Positions 48,920-59,252 of a DNA stretch of 64,000 nucleotides are shown here, one piece after another. Source of the DNA: Iodidimonas sp. SYSU 1G8 (GTDB lineage: Bacteria > Pseudomonadota > Alphaproteobacteria > SMXS01). The notes under the pieces are model-generated. The model was not told the origin of the DNA. It saw nothing but the letters and a program-made list of their open reading frames with translations, and searched no databases. Numbering within the stretch: position 1 is the first letter of the stretch; the number at the start of each line of letters is the position of its first letter. Both the position numbers and the translations under genes were made by a program. The stretch covers positions 62,001 to 126,000 of the forward strand of contig NZ_JBBYXJ010000002.1 of NCBI RefSeq assembly GCF_039655775.1, written 5' to 3'.

Positions 48920-50482
48920 TCAATCCTCGCTCGCCGCCGATTCGGCGGCCGGAGTCTCTTCGTCGTCGTACCAATGGGCGCGCGCCGCCATCACGATGGC
49001 GTTGGCGTCGTCCTCGGTCAGCTCGAAGCCCTGCAACGGCCCCTCGCCCGATTCGATCAGCTCGAAACCGGCGAACTCGGCGAGATCGTCCAGCGTCTTC
49101 ACGCCCGCCTCGCCCAGCTTCACCAGCATCTGCGGAGTCAGCAGCTCGATTTCCGCCACATCGTCCTTCACGCCGAGCTGCTTGCGCTTGTCGTCCGCTT
49201 CCTCGTCGCGCTTCTGCAACGCGCCGCGCGCCCGGTTCTGCAGTTCCTGGGCGATGTCGTCGTCAAAACCCTCGATCGAGGCCAGCTCGTCCAGTTCCAC
49301 ATAGGCCACTTCATCCAGATCGGCAAACCCTTCGGCCACCAGAAGCTGAGCAATGGTCTCCTCGACGTCGAGCGCGTCCATGAACAGCGACGAGCGCGAC
49401 TGGAACTCCTGCTGGCGGCGTTCGGATTCCTCGGCCTCGGTCAGGATGTCGATGGTCCAGCCCGTCAGCTGCGACGCCAGGCGCACGTTCTGGCCGCGTC
49501 GGCCGATGGCGAGGCTGAGCTGATCGTCGGGGACCACCACCTCGATGCGTTCATTGTCGTCGTCGAGCACGACCTTCTGCACTTCGGCCGGGGCCAGCGC
49601 ATTGACGACGAAGGTGGCCACGTCCGGCGACCACTGGATGATGTCGATCTTCTCGCCCTGCAACTCGTTCACCACGGCCTGCACGCGGCTGCCGCGCATG
49701 CCGACGCAGGCGCCGACCGGATCGATGCCGCCATCATTGGACATGACGGCGATCTTGGCGCGGCTGCCCGGATCGCGGGCCACCGACTTGATCTCGATGA
49801 TGCCGTCGTAAATCTCGGGCACTTCCTGCGCGAACAGCTGGGCCATGAATTCGGGGCGCGCGCGCGACAGGAATATCTGCGGGCCGCGCGGCTCCTGGCG
49901 GACGTCGTAGATGAAGGCGCGCACGCGGTCGCCATTGCGCAGGTTCTCGCGCGGCAGGGCCTCGTCGCGGCGAATCACCGCTTCGGCGCGCCCCAGATCG
50001 ACGACCACGTTGCCGTATTCGACGCGCTTGACGATGCCGTTGATGATGTCGCCCTGGCGGTCCTTGTACTCGTTGTACTGGCGGGCGCGTTCGGCCTCGC
50101 GGACCTTCTGGGTGATGACCTGCTTGGCGGTCTGGGCGGCGATGCGGCCGAAATCCATGGGCGGCAGCTCTTCGGAAATCTCCGAACCGATCTCCAGCTC
50201 GTGGCCCGGATAGCGGCGCTGCGCATCCTTCAGGCTCATCTGGGCCGCTTCGTTCTCGATTTCCTCGGCCACGGTGATGACACGGCGCAGCTTGATCTCG
50301 CCGGTCAGGCGGTCGATATGGGCGCGCAGGTCGTGCTCGGCGCCATAACGCGACCGGGCCGCCTTCTGGAAGGCTTCTTCCATGGCCTCGAGCACCAGTT
50401 CGCGATCGATCACCTTGTCGCGCGCGACGGCATCGGCGACCTGAAGCAGTTCCAGGCGGTTGGCGCTAATGGCGGTGGACAT
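48920..50482 (-). CDS. nusA: Transcription termination/antitermination protein NusA
   Basis: Binds RNA polymerase and modulates pausing, termination and antitermination. The 520 residues show the N-terminal RNAP-binding domain, the S1 domain (GDIINGIVKRVEYGNVVVDLG, in part), two KH domains (GACVGMRGSRVQAVV and AIGRRGQNVRLASQL) and two acidic C-terminal repeats. The start overlaps the rimP stop by one base (TGATG). Confidence 0.97.
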   Translation of the reverse strand: MSTAISANRLELLQVADAVARDKVIDRELVLEAMEEAFQKAARSRYGAEHDLRAHIDRLTGEIKLRRVITVAEEIENEAAQMSLKDAQRRYPGHELEIGSEISEELPPMDFGRIAAQTAKQVITQKVREAERARQYNEYKDRQGDIINGIVKRVEYGNVVVDLGRAEAVIRRDEALPRENLRNGDRVRAFIYDVRQEPRGPQIFLSRARPEFMAQLFAQEVPEIYDGIIEIKSVARDPGSRAKIAVMSNDGGIDPVGACVGMRGSRVQAVVNELQGEKIDIIQWSPDVATFVVNALAPAEVQKVVLDDDNERIEVVVPDDQLSLAIGRRGQNVRLASQLTGWTIDILTEAEESERRQQEFQSRSSLFMDALDVEETIAQLLVAEGFADLDEVAYVELDELASIEGFDDDIAQELQNRARGALQKRDEEADDKRKQLGVKDDVAEIELLTPQMLVKLGEAGVKTLDDLAEFAGFELIESGEGPLQGFELTEDDANAIVMAARAHWYDDEETPAAESAASED

Positions 50483-51018
50483 CAGTCAGCTCCCTGTTGA
50501 TCGCCAAGCTCGATCATGCCCGCCTTGCGGGCGTCCTGATGGGCGTCGATGAGCGCGTCCGTCAGAACCAGCTTGGCCTGTTCGATTCCGTCGAACGGCA
50601 ATTGCACCCGGCCCTGCGGTATATCCAGCACCACATGGCCTTCTTCCAAACCCACGATGACGCCGCGGAACCTGCGCTGGCCCCCGACCGGCGTCGCCAT
50701 CTCGATCTTCGCCTCGAAGGCGGCGTATTTTTCAAAATCCTGCTCGCGCACCAGGGGCCGGTCGATGCCGGGCGAGCTCACTTCCAGATTGTACTCGCCC
50801 TTGATCGGGTCTTCCACGTCGAGAATCGCCGAGACGGCACGGCTCACTTCCGCGCAATCCTCGACGGTCATGGACCCGTCGGGACGCTCGGCCATGATCT
50901 GCAGGGTGCGCGTGCTGGTCGTGACGTAGCGCACACGGATCAGGTCGAAGCCCATGGCTTCGACGGACGGTCCGATCAGCCCGCGCACTTTCGCGGCTAT
51001 GCCGGTTTCAGCGATCAA
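50482..51018 (-). CDS. rimP: Ribosome maturation factor RimP
   Basis: Needed for 30S subunit maturation. Family segments are VEAMGFDLIRVRYVTT near the N-terminus, DCAEVSRAVSAILDVEDPI and YNLEVSSPGIDRPLVREQDFEKY (in part). No ATG is suitably placed. TTG at 51018, with ACGGAA about 8 bases upstream, gives 178 residues and is preferred. The TTG at 51051 lies in the T-run of a terminator and cannot be the start if that terminator is real. It is the first gene of the nusA-infB operon. Confidence 0.9.
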   Translation of the reverse strand: MIAETGIAAKVRGLIGPSVEAMGFDLIRVRYVTTSTRTLQIMAERPDGSMTVEDCAEVSRAVSAILDVEDPIKGEYNLEVSSPGIDRPLVREQDFEKYAAFEAKIEMATPVGGQRRFRGVIVGLEEGHVVLDIPQGRVQLPFDGIEQAKLVLTDALIDAHQDARKAGMIELGDQQGAD

Positions 51019-51043
51019 CCCAAATTCCGTATCAAGACTGCAC

Positions 51044-51072
51044 AAAAACAAAAAAGTGGGCTCTCGCCCACT
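51044..51072 (-). terminator. Intrinsic terminator/attenuator in the rimP leader
   Basis: On the minus strand AGTGGGC-GAGA-GCCCACT forms a 7-base stem with a GNRA-type tetraloop, followed by T6, G, T5. It is the strongest intrinsic terminator seen in the window. It lies between a plausible promoter (51127-51155) and the rimP start, so it may attenuate the operon rather than merely end trmB. Confidence 0.8.
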
Positions 51073-51126
51073 CTTTGGAACGTCCCGTCGCCATTGGAAG
51101 CGCCGGTCTATGTCAAGAGCAGGCGG

Positions 51127-51155
51127 AAAGTAGCGCAGCCGCCACGATTTTTCAA
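51127..51155 (-). promoter_or_regulatory. Candidate promoter of the rimP-nusA-infB operon
   Basis: On the minus strand TTGAAA and TACTTT are 17 bases apart, between the trmB stop and the terminator. Transcription would begin near 51120 and give a leader of about 100 bases including the terminator. A TTGACA at 51111-51116 lacks a good -10. Confidence 0.45.
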
Positions 51156-51195
51156 GCCGCTTCCGCCCACATCAGCCCTGCGCGGCGTGCCTCCC

Positions 51196-51909
51196 TCAGG
51201 CGGCGCGGGCCTGCCGGCGGTAGCGCAGATAAAGCGGCTTCAGACCCTTGGCCAGCGCCTTGGCCTCGTAGCGGGTCTGCGGCCAGTCGGGCGTGCGGCC
51301 CTGCCAGTCCCCCGATCGCTCGGCGGTCCAGTCGAAATCCTCGCGCGCGCTCATGTGCCGCACGATCCAGTCGCCGTAATCCGCATGATCCGTGGCCGCG
51401 CGGAATTCAGCGCCGTCGACGAGAGCCCGCGCCAGGATGTCGAGCCGGTCGTGGCTGACGAAGCGCCGCTTGTGATGCCGCACCTTGGGCCACGGATCGG
51501 GAAACAGCAGAAAGGCGCGGGCAATGCAGGCGGGGCGCAGCGCGGCGAGCAGCAGGGCCGCGTCGTCGGTCCACACGCGCACATTGTCCAGATGGTGATC
51601 GACCACCTCCGACAAAAGGCCGGCCACGCCGGTTTCATAGGGCTCGCAGCCGATGATGCCGATATCCGGATTGTTGCGCGCCTGCCAGGCGAGATGCTCG
51701 CCCTTGCCGAAGCCGATCTCGAACCACACTTCGCGCACTGGCCGGTCGAACCACATGCGCGGGTCCAGATTACCGTCGCCCTCCTCGAGCGGGATGCGCA
51801 GCGCCGGCAGCAGCCGGTCGACGGTCTGCTGGCGGGTCTGGTTCAGCGGTTTGCCGCGGCGGCGCCCGTAGACGCGGCGCAGCACGGGCCCTGGATCGGA
51901 GGCGGTCAC
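51196..51909 (-). CDS. trmB: tRNA (guanine-N7)-methyltransferase
   Basis: Methylates G46 of tRNA using SAM. The protein is 237 residues from a GTG at 51909, 4 bases past metK. SAM-binding and catalytic motifs are WFEIGFGKGEHLAWQA, GCEPYETGVAGLL and FLLFPDPWPKVRHHKRR, the last being diagnostic of TrmB. Upstream in-frame codons belong to the metK region. Cotranscription with metK places a SAM user beside the SAM maker. Confidence 0.95.
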   Translation of the reverse strand: MTASDPGPVLRRVYGRRRGKPLNQTRQQTVDRLLPALRIPLEEGDGNLDPRMWFDRPVREVWFEIGFGKGEHLAWQARNNPDIGIIGCEPYETGVAGLLSEVVDHHLDNVRVWTDDAALLLAALRPACIARAFLLFPDPWPKVRHHKRRFVSHDRLDILARALVDGAEFRAATDHADYGDWIVRHMSAREDFDWTAERSGDWQGRTPDWPQTRYEAKALAKGLKPLYLRYRRQARAA

Positions 51910-51913
51910 GGCG

Positions 51914-53083
<1,170 letters not shown>

Positions 53084-53152
53084 GAGACCCCTCGAAAATG
53101 GCGTTCATGAAAGGCGCGCGAGCCACGGTCCCGCGATTGCCGGCACGTTCGC

Positions 53153-53182
53153 TGTATACCAGCGACCGCAACGGCGTCACAA
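53153..53182 (-). promoter_or_regulatory. Candidate promoter of metK
   Basis: On the minus strand TTGTGA and TATACA are 18 bases apart, about 70 bases before the metK start codon. The -10 sits in the loop of a small inverted repeat (TCGCTG...CAGCGA). Confidence 0.4.
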
Positions 53183-53184
53183 GC

Positions 53185-53200
53185 ATAAAGATGTCTTTAT
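53185..53200. promoter_or_regulatory. Palindromic operator-like site upstream of metK
   Basis: ATAAAGA-TG-TCTTTAT, a 16-base AT-rich palindrome in a GC-rich region, lies two bases upstream of the metK -35 candidate and 6 bases past the stop of the HTH gene. It resembles sites reported for ArsR-family SahR/SamR regulators of SAM-cycle genes, recalled from memory and unverified. Confidence 0.55.
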
Positions 53201-53206
53201 ATTTAC

Positions 53207-53590
53207 CTATTCAGCCCTGGCGAGCGCCCGCGCCAGATCCAGCAGCCGCTGGCGCACCGAGGCGCTTTCGATCTGCCGGTAGGCCCGGACCAGGTCCATG
53301 GTTTCCCGGTCGACGGGATCCTCGACCCGCGCCGGCGGCTGGCCGACCGCCGGCTCCGCGCCTTCCGGCATGCTTTCGAAGAAGAACTGCGGCTGCACCT
53401 CGAGAATGCGGCAGATGTCGAACAGTCGGCTCGCGCCGATGCGGTTGGCGCCGCGCTCGTATTTCTGAACCTGCTGGAAGGTGATGCCAAGCGCCGCGCC
53501 AAGCTGTTCCTGGGTCATCCCGATGAAAGTGCGGCGTTGACGAAGGCGTTTGCCGACATGAATGTCGACAGGATTGGGATCCGATAGCAC
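53207..53590 (-). CDS. Helix-turn-helix (XRE-type) transcriptional regulator
   Basis: A 127-residue regulator. The XRE helix-turn-helix is GKRLRQRRTFIGMTQEQLG followed by ITFQQVQKYERGANRIGASR, and the rest is a short helical tail. GTG at 53590 is chosen because an AGGAGG site lies 6 bases before it. The frame extends upstream but without homology expected for the family. Such proteins are common between lnt and metK in alphaproteobacteria, and the target genes are not known from the sequence. Confidence 0.87.
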   Translation of the reverse strand: MLSDPNPVDIHVGKRLRQRRTFIGMTQEQLGAALGITFQQVQKYERGANRIGASRLFDICRILEVQPQFFFESMPEGAEPAVGQPPARVEDPVDRETMDLVRAYRQIESASVRQRLLDLARALARAE

Positions 53591-53762
53591 GCGTGGCCTC
53601 CTCAAGTTCTCCAGCCGGGAAACGCGCGAATTCCTGGCTGAACGATCAGCTTCAATAGCCCCCAAAGGCGCTGTCGCGCCCCTACCCCAACAGCTGCTCG
53701 CCGACCCTTCGAACCTGTTAAAACAAGCAATAGGGAGCACCGTTTGACCGGTCAAGCGACTT

Positions 53763-55334
53763 CTACGCCCGGCGCCGGACCCGATGCACCAAAATGAGCG
53801 CGGCCAGCGCCGCCATCATGAGCCAGAACACCCCGTCACCCAGCCGGGCGTAGAGCGGCGCGGCGATGGGCGGCGGCAGCCTGGCGTCCACCACGCCCCG
53901 TTCTCCCAGGCCCAGCTGCTTCACGACGCGGCCATGGGCGTCGATGATGGCCGACACCCCGGTACCGGCCGCGCGCATCATCGGCAGTCCCTCCTCGATG
54001 CTGCGGAAACGGGCGATGGCGAGATGCTGGTAGGGACCGGCCCACTCGCCGTACCAGGCGTCATTGGTGATGTTCAGCAGCCAGTCGGGACGGCGCCCGT
54101 CCGGCGTGACCGCGCCGGGAAAGATCACCTCGTAGCAGACCAGCGGGCTGACTGGCGGCAGGCCGGGCAGGTCGATGACGCGCGGCCCGCTGCCGGGCAC
54201 GAAATCGCCGCCGCCCTCGACCACCTTCTGGAACCGGATGTCCAGCCCAAGCGCTTCGAAAATCCGGTCCAGCAGACGGAAGAAGCCCTTCATCGGGACA
54301 TATTCGCCGAACGGCACCAGATGGAACTTGTCGAACAGGTTCAGCGTCCGGCCGTCGGAGTCCACGAAGATCATGCTGTTGTAGAAGTGACGCTGGCCGG
54401 CATCGGTATATTCGACCCGGGGAAACCCTGTGACGGCGATGGCACCCGGCGGCAGCATGTCGGCGATCATCGCCCGGGCCTGCGCGTCGCCGTCGAGCTG
54501 ATAGGGCACCGCGGCTTCCGACCAGACGAACAGGTCGATCGCCTCGGCGCCCGGCCCTGCCGACAGCGCCAGATGATCGGTGAAGTTGCGGGTATAGTTC
54601 TCCGGCAGCCATTTCTCGTCCTGAGCGATATCGGGCTGGACCAGGCGCACCATGGGGCCGTCCCGCGGCTCGTCCGCCGCGGTTCCCAGCCGCACGAGGC
54701 CGAAGACGAGGAGCGCGGCCAGGGTCGCGCCGGCCCAGGCAAGCTCCGGCAGTGGCCGGCGCCGCTCCGGCGGCTGGCCGATCAGAAGCACGGGCACCGC
54801 GGCCACCGCCGCCGTCACCAGGGTCAGGCCATACGCGCCCGCGACCGCGACGAACTGGCTCATGGCGTCGGAGAAGGCCCAGGCATAGGCCGCGAGGTTC
54901 CAGGGAAAGCCCGTGATGACATGGCCGCGCAGCCATTCCGCCAGCGCCCAGCAGAGGGCAAACAGCAGCACGCGCGAGCCCAGCCGCCGCGAGAGAATCC
55001 TGTAGGCGAGCGCCGCCGCGCCGCTATAGAGCGCCATGCCCAGCGGCAGCGCGATGGCCGCGACCGGCGGCGCGCCCGCGATCTGCAGCGCATAGGCGAC
55101 CCAGTAGAATCCGGTCAGGAAATGGCCGAAACCGAAGAACCAACCGACGGCGAAGGCGCCCTTCTTGCTGGGCGTGGCCTCGATCAGCAGAATCAGGGCG
55201 GGAAAGGACAGCAGCAGCACCGGAATGGCGTAAACCGGTGCGAACGCCGCCGTCGCCAGCGCGCCGGCGACAAACGCCAGGACCATGCGCTGCCACGGCC
55301 GCCGACCGGCAAGCCAACGGGGCACGGCATTCAT
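53763..55334 (-). CDS. lnt: Apolipoprotein N-acyltransferase
   Basis: An inner-membrane enzyme that adds the third acyl chain to lipoproteins. The 523 residues have about six N-terminal transmembrane helices, then a periplasmic nitrilase-like domain with the catalytic Glu (FVWSEAAVPYQ), Lys (LFDKFHLVPFGEYVPMKG) and Cys (SPLVCYEVIFPG), and a final helix. The start overlaps the corC-like stop (TGATG); a GTG three bases earlier is also possible. Confidence 0.95.
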   Translation of the reverse strand: MNAVPRWLAGRRPWQRMVLAFVAGALATAAFAPVYAIPVLLLSFPALILLIEATPSKKGAFAVGWFFGFGHFLTGFYWVAYALQIAGAPPVAAIALPLGMALYSGAAALAYRILSRRLGSRVLLFALCWALAEWLRGHVITGFPWNLAAYAWAFSDAMSQFVAVAGAYGLTLVTAAVAAVPVLLIGQPPERRRPLPELAWAGATLAALLVFGLVRLGTAADEPRDGPMVRLVQPDIAQDEKWLPENYTRNFTDHLALSAGPGAEAIDLFVWSEAAVPYQLDGDAQARAMIADMLPPGAIAVTGFPRVEYTDAGQRHFYNSMIFVDSDGRTLNLFDKFHLVPFGEYVPMKGFFRLLDRIFEALGLDIRFQKVVEGGGDFVPGSGPRVIDLPGLPPVSPLVCYEVIFPGAVTPDGRRPDWLLNITNDAWYGEWAGPYQHLAIARFRSIEEGLPMMRAAGTGVSAIIDAHGRVVKQLGLGERGVVDARLPPPIAAPLYARLGDGVFWLMMAALAALILVHRVRRRA

Positions 55335-56236
55335 CACGGCAGCGTGTCGCCACTGAGCTCGGGCCTGGGCTTGCGCACCCGGACCCGCTTGAGCTGGCGC
55401 GCATCGGCCTCGACCACCTCGAACTCGACGCCGGAGGGATGCTCGACCACCTCGCCGCGCAGCGGCACGCGTCCGGAAAGCGAGAACAGCAGACCACCGA
55501 CCGTGTCGATGTAGTCTTCCTGGTCTTCCGGCAGCAGGTCGATGCCCAGCTGCGCCTCCAAATCCTCGATCGGGCAGCGGGCATCGACGTCGAGCAGGCC
55601 CGACGGGCGTGGCATGATCAGCGGCGTCAGCTGTTCGTCATGCTCGTCGTCGATATCGCCGACAATGGTTTCGATCAGGTCCTCGATGGTCACGAGACCA
55701 TCCGTGCCGCCATATTCATCGATCACCAGCGCCATGTGGATCCGGCTCAGGCGCATCTTCAACAGCAGATCGATCACCGGCATGGACGGCGGCACGAACA
55801 GGACACGTCGCTTGATGTCGTTGATCGAGGGCTGGGTCGGCAGATCCCGTGATTCGGCATAGGCCGACAGCAGATCCTTCACGTGCACCATGCCGGCCAC
55901 GTCATCGAGCGTGTCCCGGTAGACCGGCAGGCGCGAATGGGCCGCTTCCTTGAACGCCAGGACCAGGCCATCGAGCGGCAGCGACATCTCGACGGCGACG
56001 ATGTCGGCGCGGGGCACCATCACGTCGGACACTTCCAGCCCGCGCAGCGAGACGATGTTCATGAGCATGATCCGCTCTTCGGCGGTCAGGTCGGACGGAT
56101 CGTCCCGGTGTTCCTCGATCACGTCCTCGAGGCTCTCGCGCAACGAGGGCTCTCGGCCGCGCAGGCGGGTGATCATGCCGCTTACCCAGCCCTTGAGGCT
56201 GGCCGTACTGTCGTCTTCCGTGGATGTGTCGTTCAT
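55334..56236 (-). CDS. CorC/HlyC family protein (CBS domains)
   Basis: A 300-residue cytoplasmic protein. An N-terminal helical stretch ([15 protein letters not shown]) precedes two CBS domains (residues about 65-195, with [13 protein letters not shown] and [20 protein letters not shown]). A C-terminal CorC_HlyC domain (residues about 210-290) carries [15 protein letters not shown]. coli CorC (YbeX) sits in the same ybeY-ybeX-lnt order and is linked to ribosome function and Mg2+/Co2+ efflux. It overlaps ybeY by four bases. Confidence 0.93.
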   Translation of the reverse strand: MNDTSTEDDSTASLKGWVSGMITRLRGREPSLRESLEDVIEEHRDDPSDLTAEERIMLMNIVSLRGLEVSDVMVPRADIVAVEMSLPLDGLVLAFKEAAHSRLPVYRDTLDDVAGMVHVKDLLSAYAESRDLPTQPSINDIKRRVLFVPPSMPVIDLLLKMRLSRIHMALVIDEYGGTDGLVTIEDLIETIVGDIDDEHDEQLTPLIMPRPSGLLDVDARCPIEDLEAQLGIDLLPEDQEDYIDTVGGLLFSLSGRVPLRGEVVEHPSGVEFEVVEADARQLKRVRVRKPRPELSGDTLP

Positions 56237-56706
56237 GCCTGGATCTGTGTGTTGGCCCTATTTTCCGCATAGGGATCGGGGATGTCGAGCGTTTCGAGAA
56301 TCTCGGCTTCCCGCCGCTCCATGATCTCGGCCTCGGCGTCGGTCTCATGATCGTAGCCAAGCAGGTGTAGCAGACCATGCACGAGAAGGTGCGCCGTGTG
56401 ATCGCTGAACGGCTTGCCCGCCTCCGCCGCCTCGCGCGCCACCGTCTCGTAGGCCAGCACGATATCGCCGAGCTGGCGCGGGCCGGGGCTCGGCGGGGCG
56501 GGGAACGAGAGCACGTTGGTGGGCTTGTCCTGGCCGCGGTAGCGCGCGTTCAGGTCGCGGACGAAGCCATCGTCGGCGAACAGCAGACTGATCTCGGCCT
56601 CGCTCTCGAGGGGCACGGCGGCCAGCACCCGGCATGCGAACTCATCGGGATCGGGCAGAGGCCCGAGCCAACTGTCGCACTCCGTAGCGGTCTCTACCGT
56701 CAGCAT
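56233..56706 (-). CDS. ybeY: rRNA maturation RNase YbeY
   Basis: A metal-dependent endoribonuclease in 16S rRNA 3'-end processing. The 157 residues include [20 protein letters not shown] (in part), TNVLSFP, and the zinc-binding H-x3-H-x5-H motif in [19 protein letters not shown]. It lies 14 bases after phoH and overlaps the corC-like gene. Confidence 0.96.
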   Translation of the reverse strand: MLTVETATECDSWLGPLPDPDEFACRVLAAVPLESEAEISLLFADDGFVRDLNARYRGQDKPTNVLSFPAPPSPGPRQLGDIVLAYETVAREAAEAGKPFSDHTAHLLVHGLLHLLGYDHETDAEAEIMERREAEILETLDIPDPYAENRANTQIQA

Positions 56707-56720
56707 GGGCTTCGGCGGGT

Positions 56721-57785
56721 TCAGCCGCCGTCCTCTCCATTCGGGGCGCGTCTCGCGACCTGGGCCAGCTGCCGCTGGCGGTCGTTCTCGTTATAGGCTC
56801 GCACGATCTTGGTGACCAGATGATGACGCACCACATCGGCCTCGGCGAAGTGCACGAAGCCTACATCGGGCACGTTGGCCAGGATATCGAGGGCATCGCG
56901 CAGGCCCGACTTGCTGCCCAGCGGCAGATCGATCTGGCTGGGATCGCCCGCGATCACCATGCGCGAATTCTCGCCCAGGCGGGTCAGGAACATCTTCATC
57001 TGCATCGGCGTGGTGTTCTGCGCCTCATCCAGGATGATGAAGGAATTGGCCAGGGTCCGGCCGCGCATGAAGGCGAGCGGCGCCACCTCGATGTCGCCGC
57101 TTTCCAGCGCCTTGGCGACCTGGTCGCCCGGTAGCATGTCGTGCAGCGCGTCGTAGAGCGGACGCAGATAGGGATCGATCTTGTCCTTCAGGTCGCCTGG
57201 AAGGAAGCCGATGCGCTCGCCCGCCTCGACCGCGGGGCGCGACAAGATCAGCCGGTCGACGCGGCCCTGCAGCAGCATCTCCACCGCCACGGCCACCGAC
57301 AGGTAGGTCTTGCCCGTGCCGGCGGGACCGATACCGAACACCACCTCGGATTCGCGGATGCGCTGGACATATTCCGACTGCTTGGCCGAGCGCGGCGTGA
57401 TCAGGCGCTTGCGGGTGCGGATCACCGCCTGCTGCGCCACATCGTCGATGGTCGAGCCCGCCGGCCGCGTGGCTTCCGCCAGCCGAATCGCGCCTTCCAC
57501 ATCGCCGGTTTCCACGGTCTGGCCCCGCTCGAGCCGGGAGTACAGCGCCTGCAGCACCGATCGGGCCGCATCGGCCGAGACGGCGGGGCCGTCGATGGAG
57601 ACCCTGTTCCCGCGCGACGACATGGTCACGCCCAAGCGCTTTTCGATCAGCGCCAGATTGCTGTCATGCTTGCCGAACAACTCGGCCAGAAGGGAATTGT
57701 CCTTGAAATCGGTGACGACCTTTTCGGCCGTCGACGCGGCGCCGCCAGGCATGCCCGTCGATTTATCTGCCACTTTTCCTCGCAC
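56721..57785 (-). CDS. PhoH-like ATPase (YbeZ)
   Basis: An RNA-linked P-loop ATPase and partner of YbeY. The 354 residues start with GTG directly after the miaB stop. An N-terminal KH-like part ([21 protein letters not shown], in part) precedes the ATPase core with Walker A ([16 protein letters not shown]) and Walker B ([19 protein letters not shown]). The order miaB-phoH-ybeY-corC-lnt matches the conserved proteobacterial cluster. Confidence 0.95.
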   Translation of the reverse strand: MRGKVADKSTGMPGGAASTAEKVVTDFKDNSLLAELFGKHDSNLALIEKRLGVTMSSRGNRVSIDGPAVSADAARSVLQALYSRLERGQTVETGDVEGAIRLAEATRPAGSTIDDVAQQAVIRTRKRLITPRSAKQSEYVQRIRESEVVFGIGPAGTGKTYLSVAVAVEMLLQGRVDRLILSRPAVEAGERIGFLPGDLKDKIDPYLRPLYDALHDMLPGDQVAKALESGDIEVAPLAFMRGRTLANSFIILDEAQNTTPMQMKMFLTRLGENSRMVIAGDPSQIDLPLGSKSGLRDALDILANVPDVGFVHFAEADVVRHHLVTKIVRAYNENDRQRQLAQVARRAPNGEDGG

Positions 57786-59171
57786 TCATTGCGCCGCCAC
57801 CAAGGTTGCCGGGCCGATCAGCCGGCCGCGCAGGCTGTTCGACAGCACGGCCCCGATTTCCACATTGTGGATGGTACCCCGTAAATCACCCTGAGCGGAA
57901 CCCGCATCGACACTGACGGCCTGCATATAAGGGCTGCGGCCCACGAGCTGGCCCGGATGACGGCCATCACGCTCCAGCAGCACGGGCAGGATACGACCGA
58001 CGCAGGCGGCGTTGAACTCCTCCTGCTGGCGCAGCAATTCGGCTTGCAGGATCGCGAGGCGCTCGGACTTCACCGATTCCGGAACCTGGTCGTCCAGATC
58101 CGCCGCCGGAGTTCCGGGGCGCGGGCTGTACTTGAACGAATAGGCCATGGAGTAGCGGACATCGCGCACCAAATCCATGGTCGCCTGGAAATCGGCGTCG
58201 GTCTCGCCCGGATAGCCGACGATGAAATCGCTGGACAGGGCAAGGTCGGGCCGGGCATCGCGCAGCCGGGCGACGATGTCGCGGTAGCGCGCCGCCGTAT
58301 GGCGCCGATTCATGGCGGTGAGGATCCGGTCCGAGCCGCTTTGTACCGGCAGGTGCAGGAAGGGCATGATCTGCGGCACGTCGCGGTGCGCGGCGATCAG
58401 GTCGTCATCCACGTCGCGCGGATGGGAGGTCGTGTAACGGATCCGTTCCAGACCGTCGATGTCGGCGAGGCGCCGCATCAGCTCGCCGAGCCCGGCGGTG
58501 CCGCCATGGCCATTGTCGCCATGATAGGCATTGACGTTTTGGCCCAGCAGGGTGATGTCCACCGTGCCCAGGCGCACCATGCGCGCCGCCTCGGCAAGGA
58601 CGTCGGCCATGGGCCGAGAATATTCGGCGCCGCGCGTATAGGGCACCACGCAAAAGGAACAGAATTTGTCGCAGCCTTCCTGGATGGTCAGGAACGCGCT
58701 GACGCCCTGCGGCGCGGCCTCTTCCGGCAGCTTGTCGAACTTGATGTCCGTCGACAGGTCGACCGACACCACGCGCGAGCGGCCGGTCATCATCAGGTCG
58801 CGGGTGGCGCGTCCCAGCAGGTCGGGCAGATCGTGATAGGTCTGCGGCCCGAACACCAGATCGATGGAGGGCGCGCGGCGCATCATTTCCTCGCCCTGGG
58901 CCTGCGCGACACAGCCGCCGACGGCAACGAGCATGCGGCCGCCCGAGCGCGCCTTCTCCTCCTTGAGCAGGCGCAGACGGCCCACTTCCGAATAGACCTT
59001 TTCGGCGGCCTTCTCACGGATATGGCAGGTGTTCAGGATGACCAGGTCGGCGTCGTCGGGCGCTTCGGTCGTCTCATAGCCCAGCGGCGCCAGGATATCG
59101 GCCATGCGCGCCGAATCGTAGACGTTCATCTGGCAGCCATAGGTCTTGATATGCAGGCGCTTCTTCGCCAC
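57786..59171 (-). CDS. miaB: tRNA-2-methylthio-N6-dimethylallyladenosine synthase
   Basis: A radical-SAM enzyme that adds the methylthio group to A37 of some tRNAs. The 461 residues hold the N-terminal cluster cysteines ([32 protein letters not shown]), the radical-SAM CxxxCxxC ([17 protein letters not shown]) and a C-terminal TRAM domain ([13 protein letters not shown]). It is the first gene of the phoH-ybeY-lnt block. Confidence 0.97.
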   Translation of the reverse strand: MAKKRLHIKTYGCQMNVYDSARMADILAPLGYETTEAPDDADLVILNTCHIREKAAEKVYSEVGRLRLLKEEKARSGGRMLVAVGGCVAQAQGEEMMRRAPSIDLVFGPQTYHDLPDLLGRATRDLMMTGRSRVVSVDLSTDIKFDKLPEEAAPQGVSAFLTIQEGCDKFCSFCVVPYTRGAEYSRPMADVLAEAARMVRLGTVDITLLGQNVNAYHGDNGHGGTAGLGELMRRLADIDGLERIRYTTSHPRDVDDDLIAAHRDVPQIMPFLHLPVQSGSDRILTAMNRRHTAARYRDIVARLRDARPDLALSSDFIVGYPGETDADFQATMDLVRDVRYSMAYSFKYSPRPGTPAADLDDQVPESVKSERLAILQAELLRQQEEFNAACVGRILPVLLERDGRHPGQLVGRSPYMQAVSVDAGSAQGDLRGTIHNVEIGAVLSNSLRGRLIGPATLVAAQ

Positions 59172-59252
59172 GGGCCTTATCCTCGGGACTGAACGGGGCG
59201 GACCGTAGCAGCGGCCCGGCGGGAGTCAAGAAAAGCCGCGCGCGCCGGGGTC

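Noticed and set aside
48407-50500. Plus-strand open frame of 697 codons opposite ylxR and nusA
   Set aside because: It spans two well-identified genes on the other strand and has no recognisable domain.
51019-51051. RimP start at the TTG at 51051
   Set aside because: This codon lies within the T-run of a strong terminator. The TTG at 51018 has an upstream purine-rich site and gives the usual N-terminus length.
53084-53206. SAM-II or SAM/SAH riboswitch upstream of metK
   Set aside because: The short region shows a palindrome and a promoter-like sequence but not the conserved cores of these riboswitches that I know.
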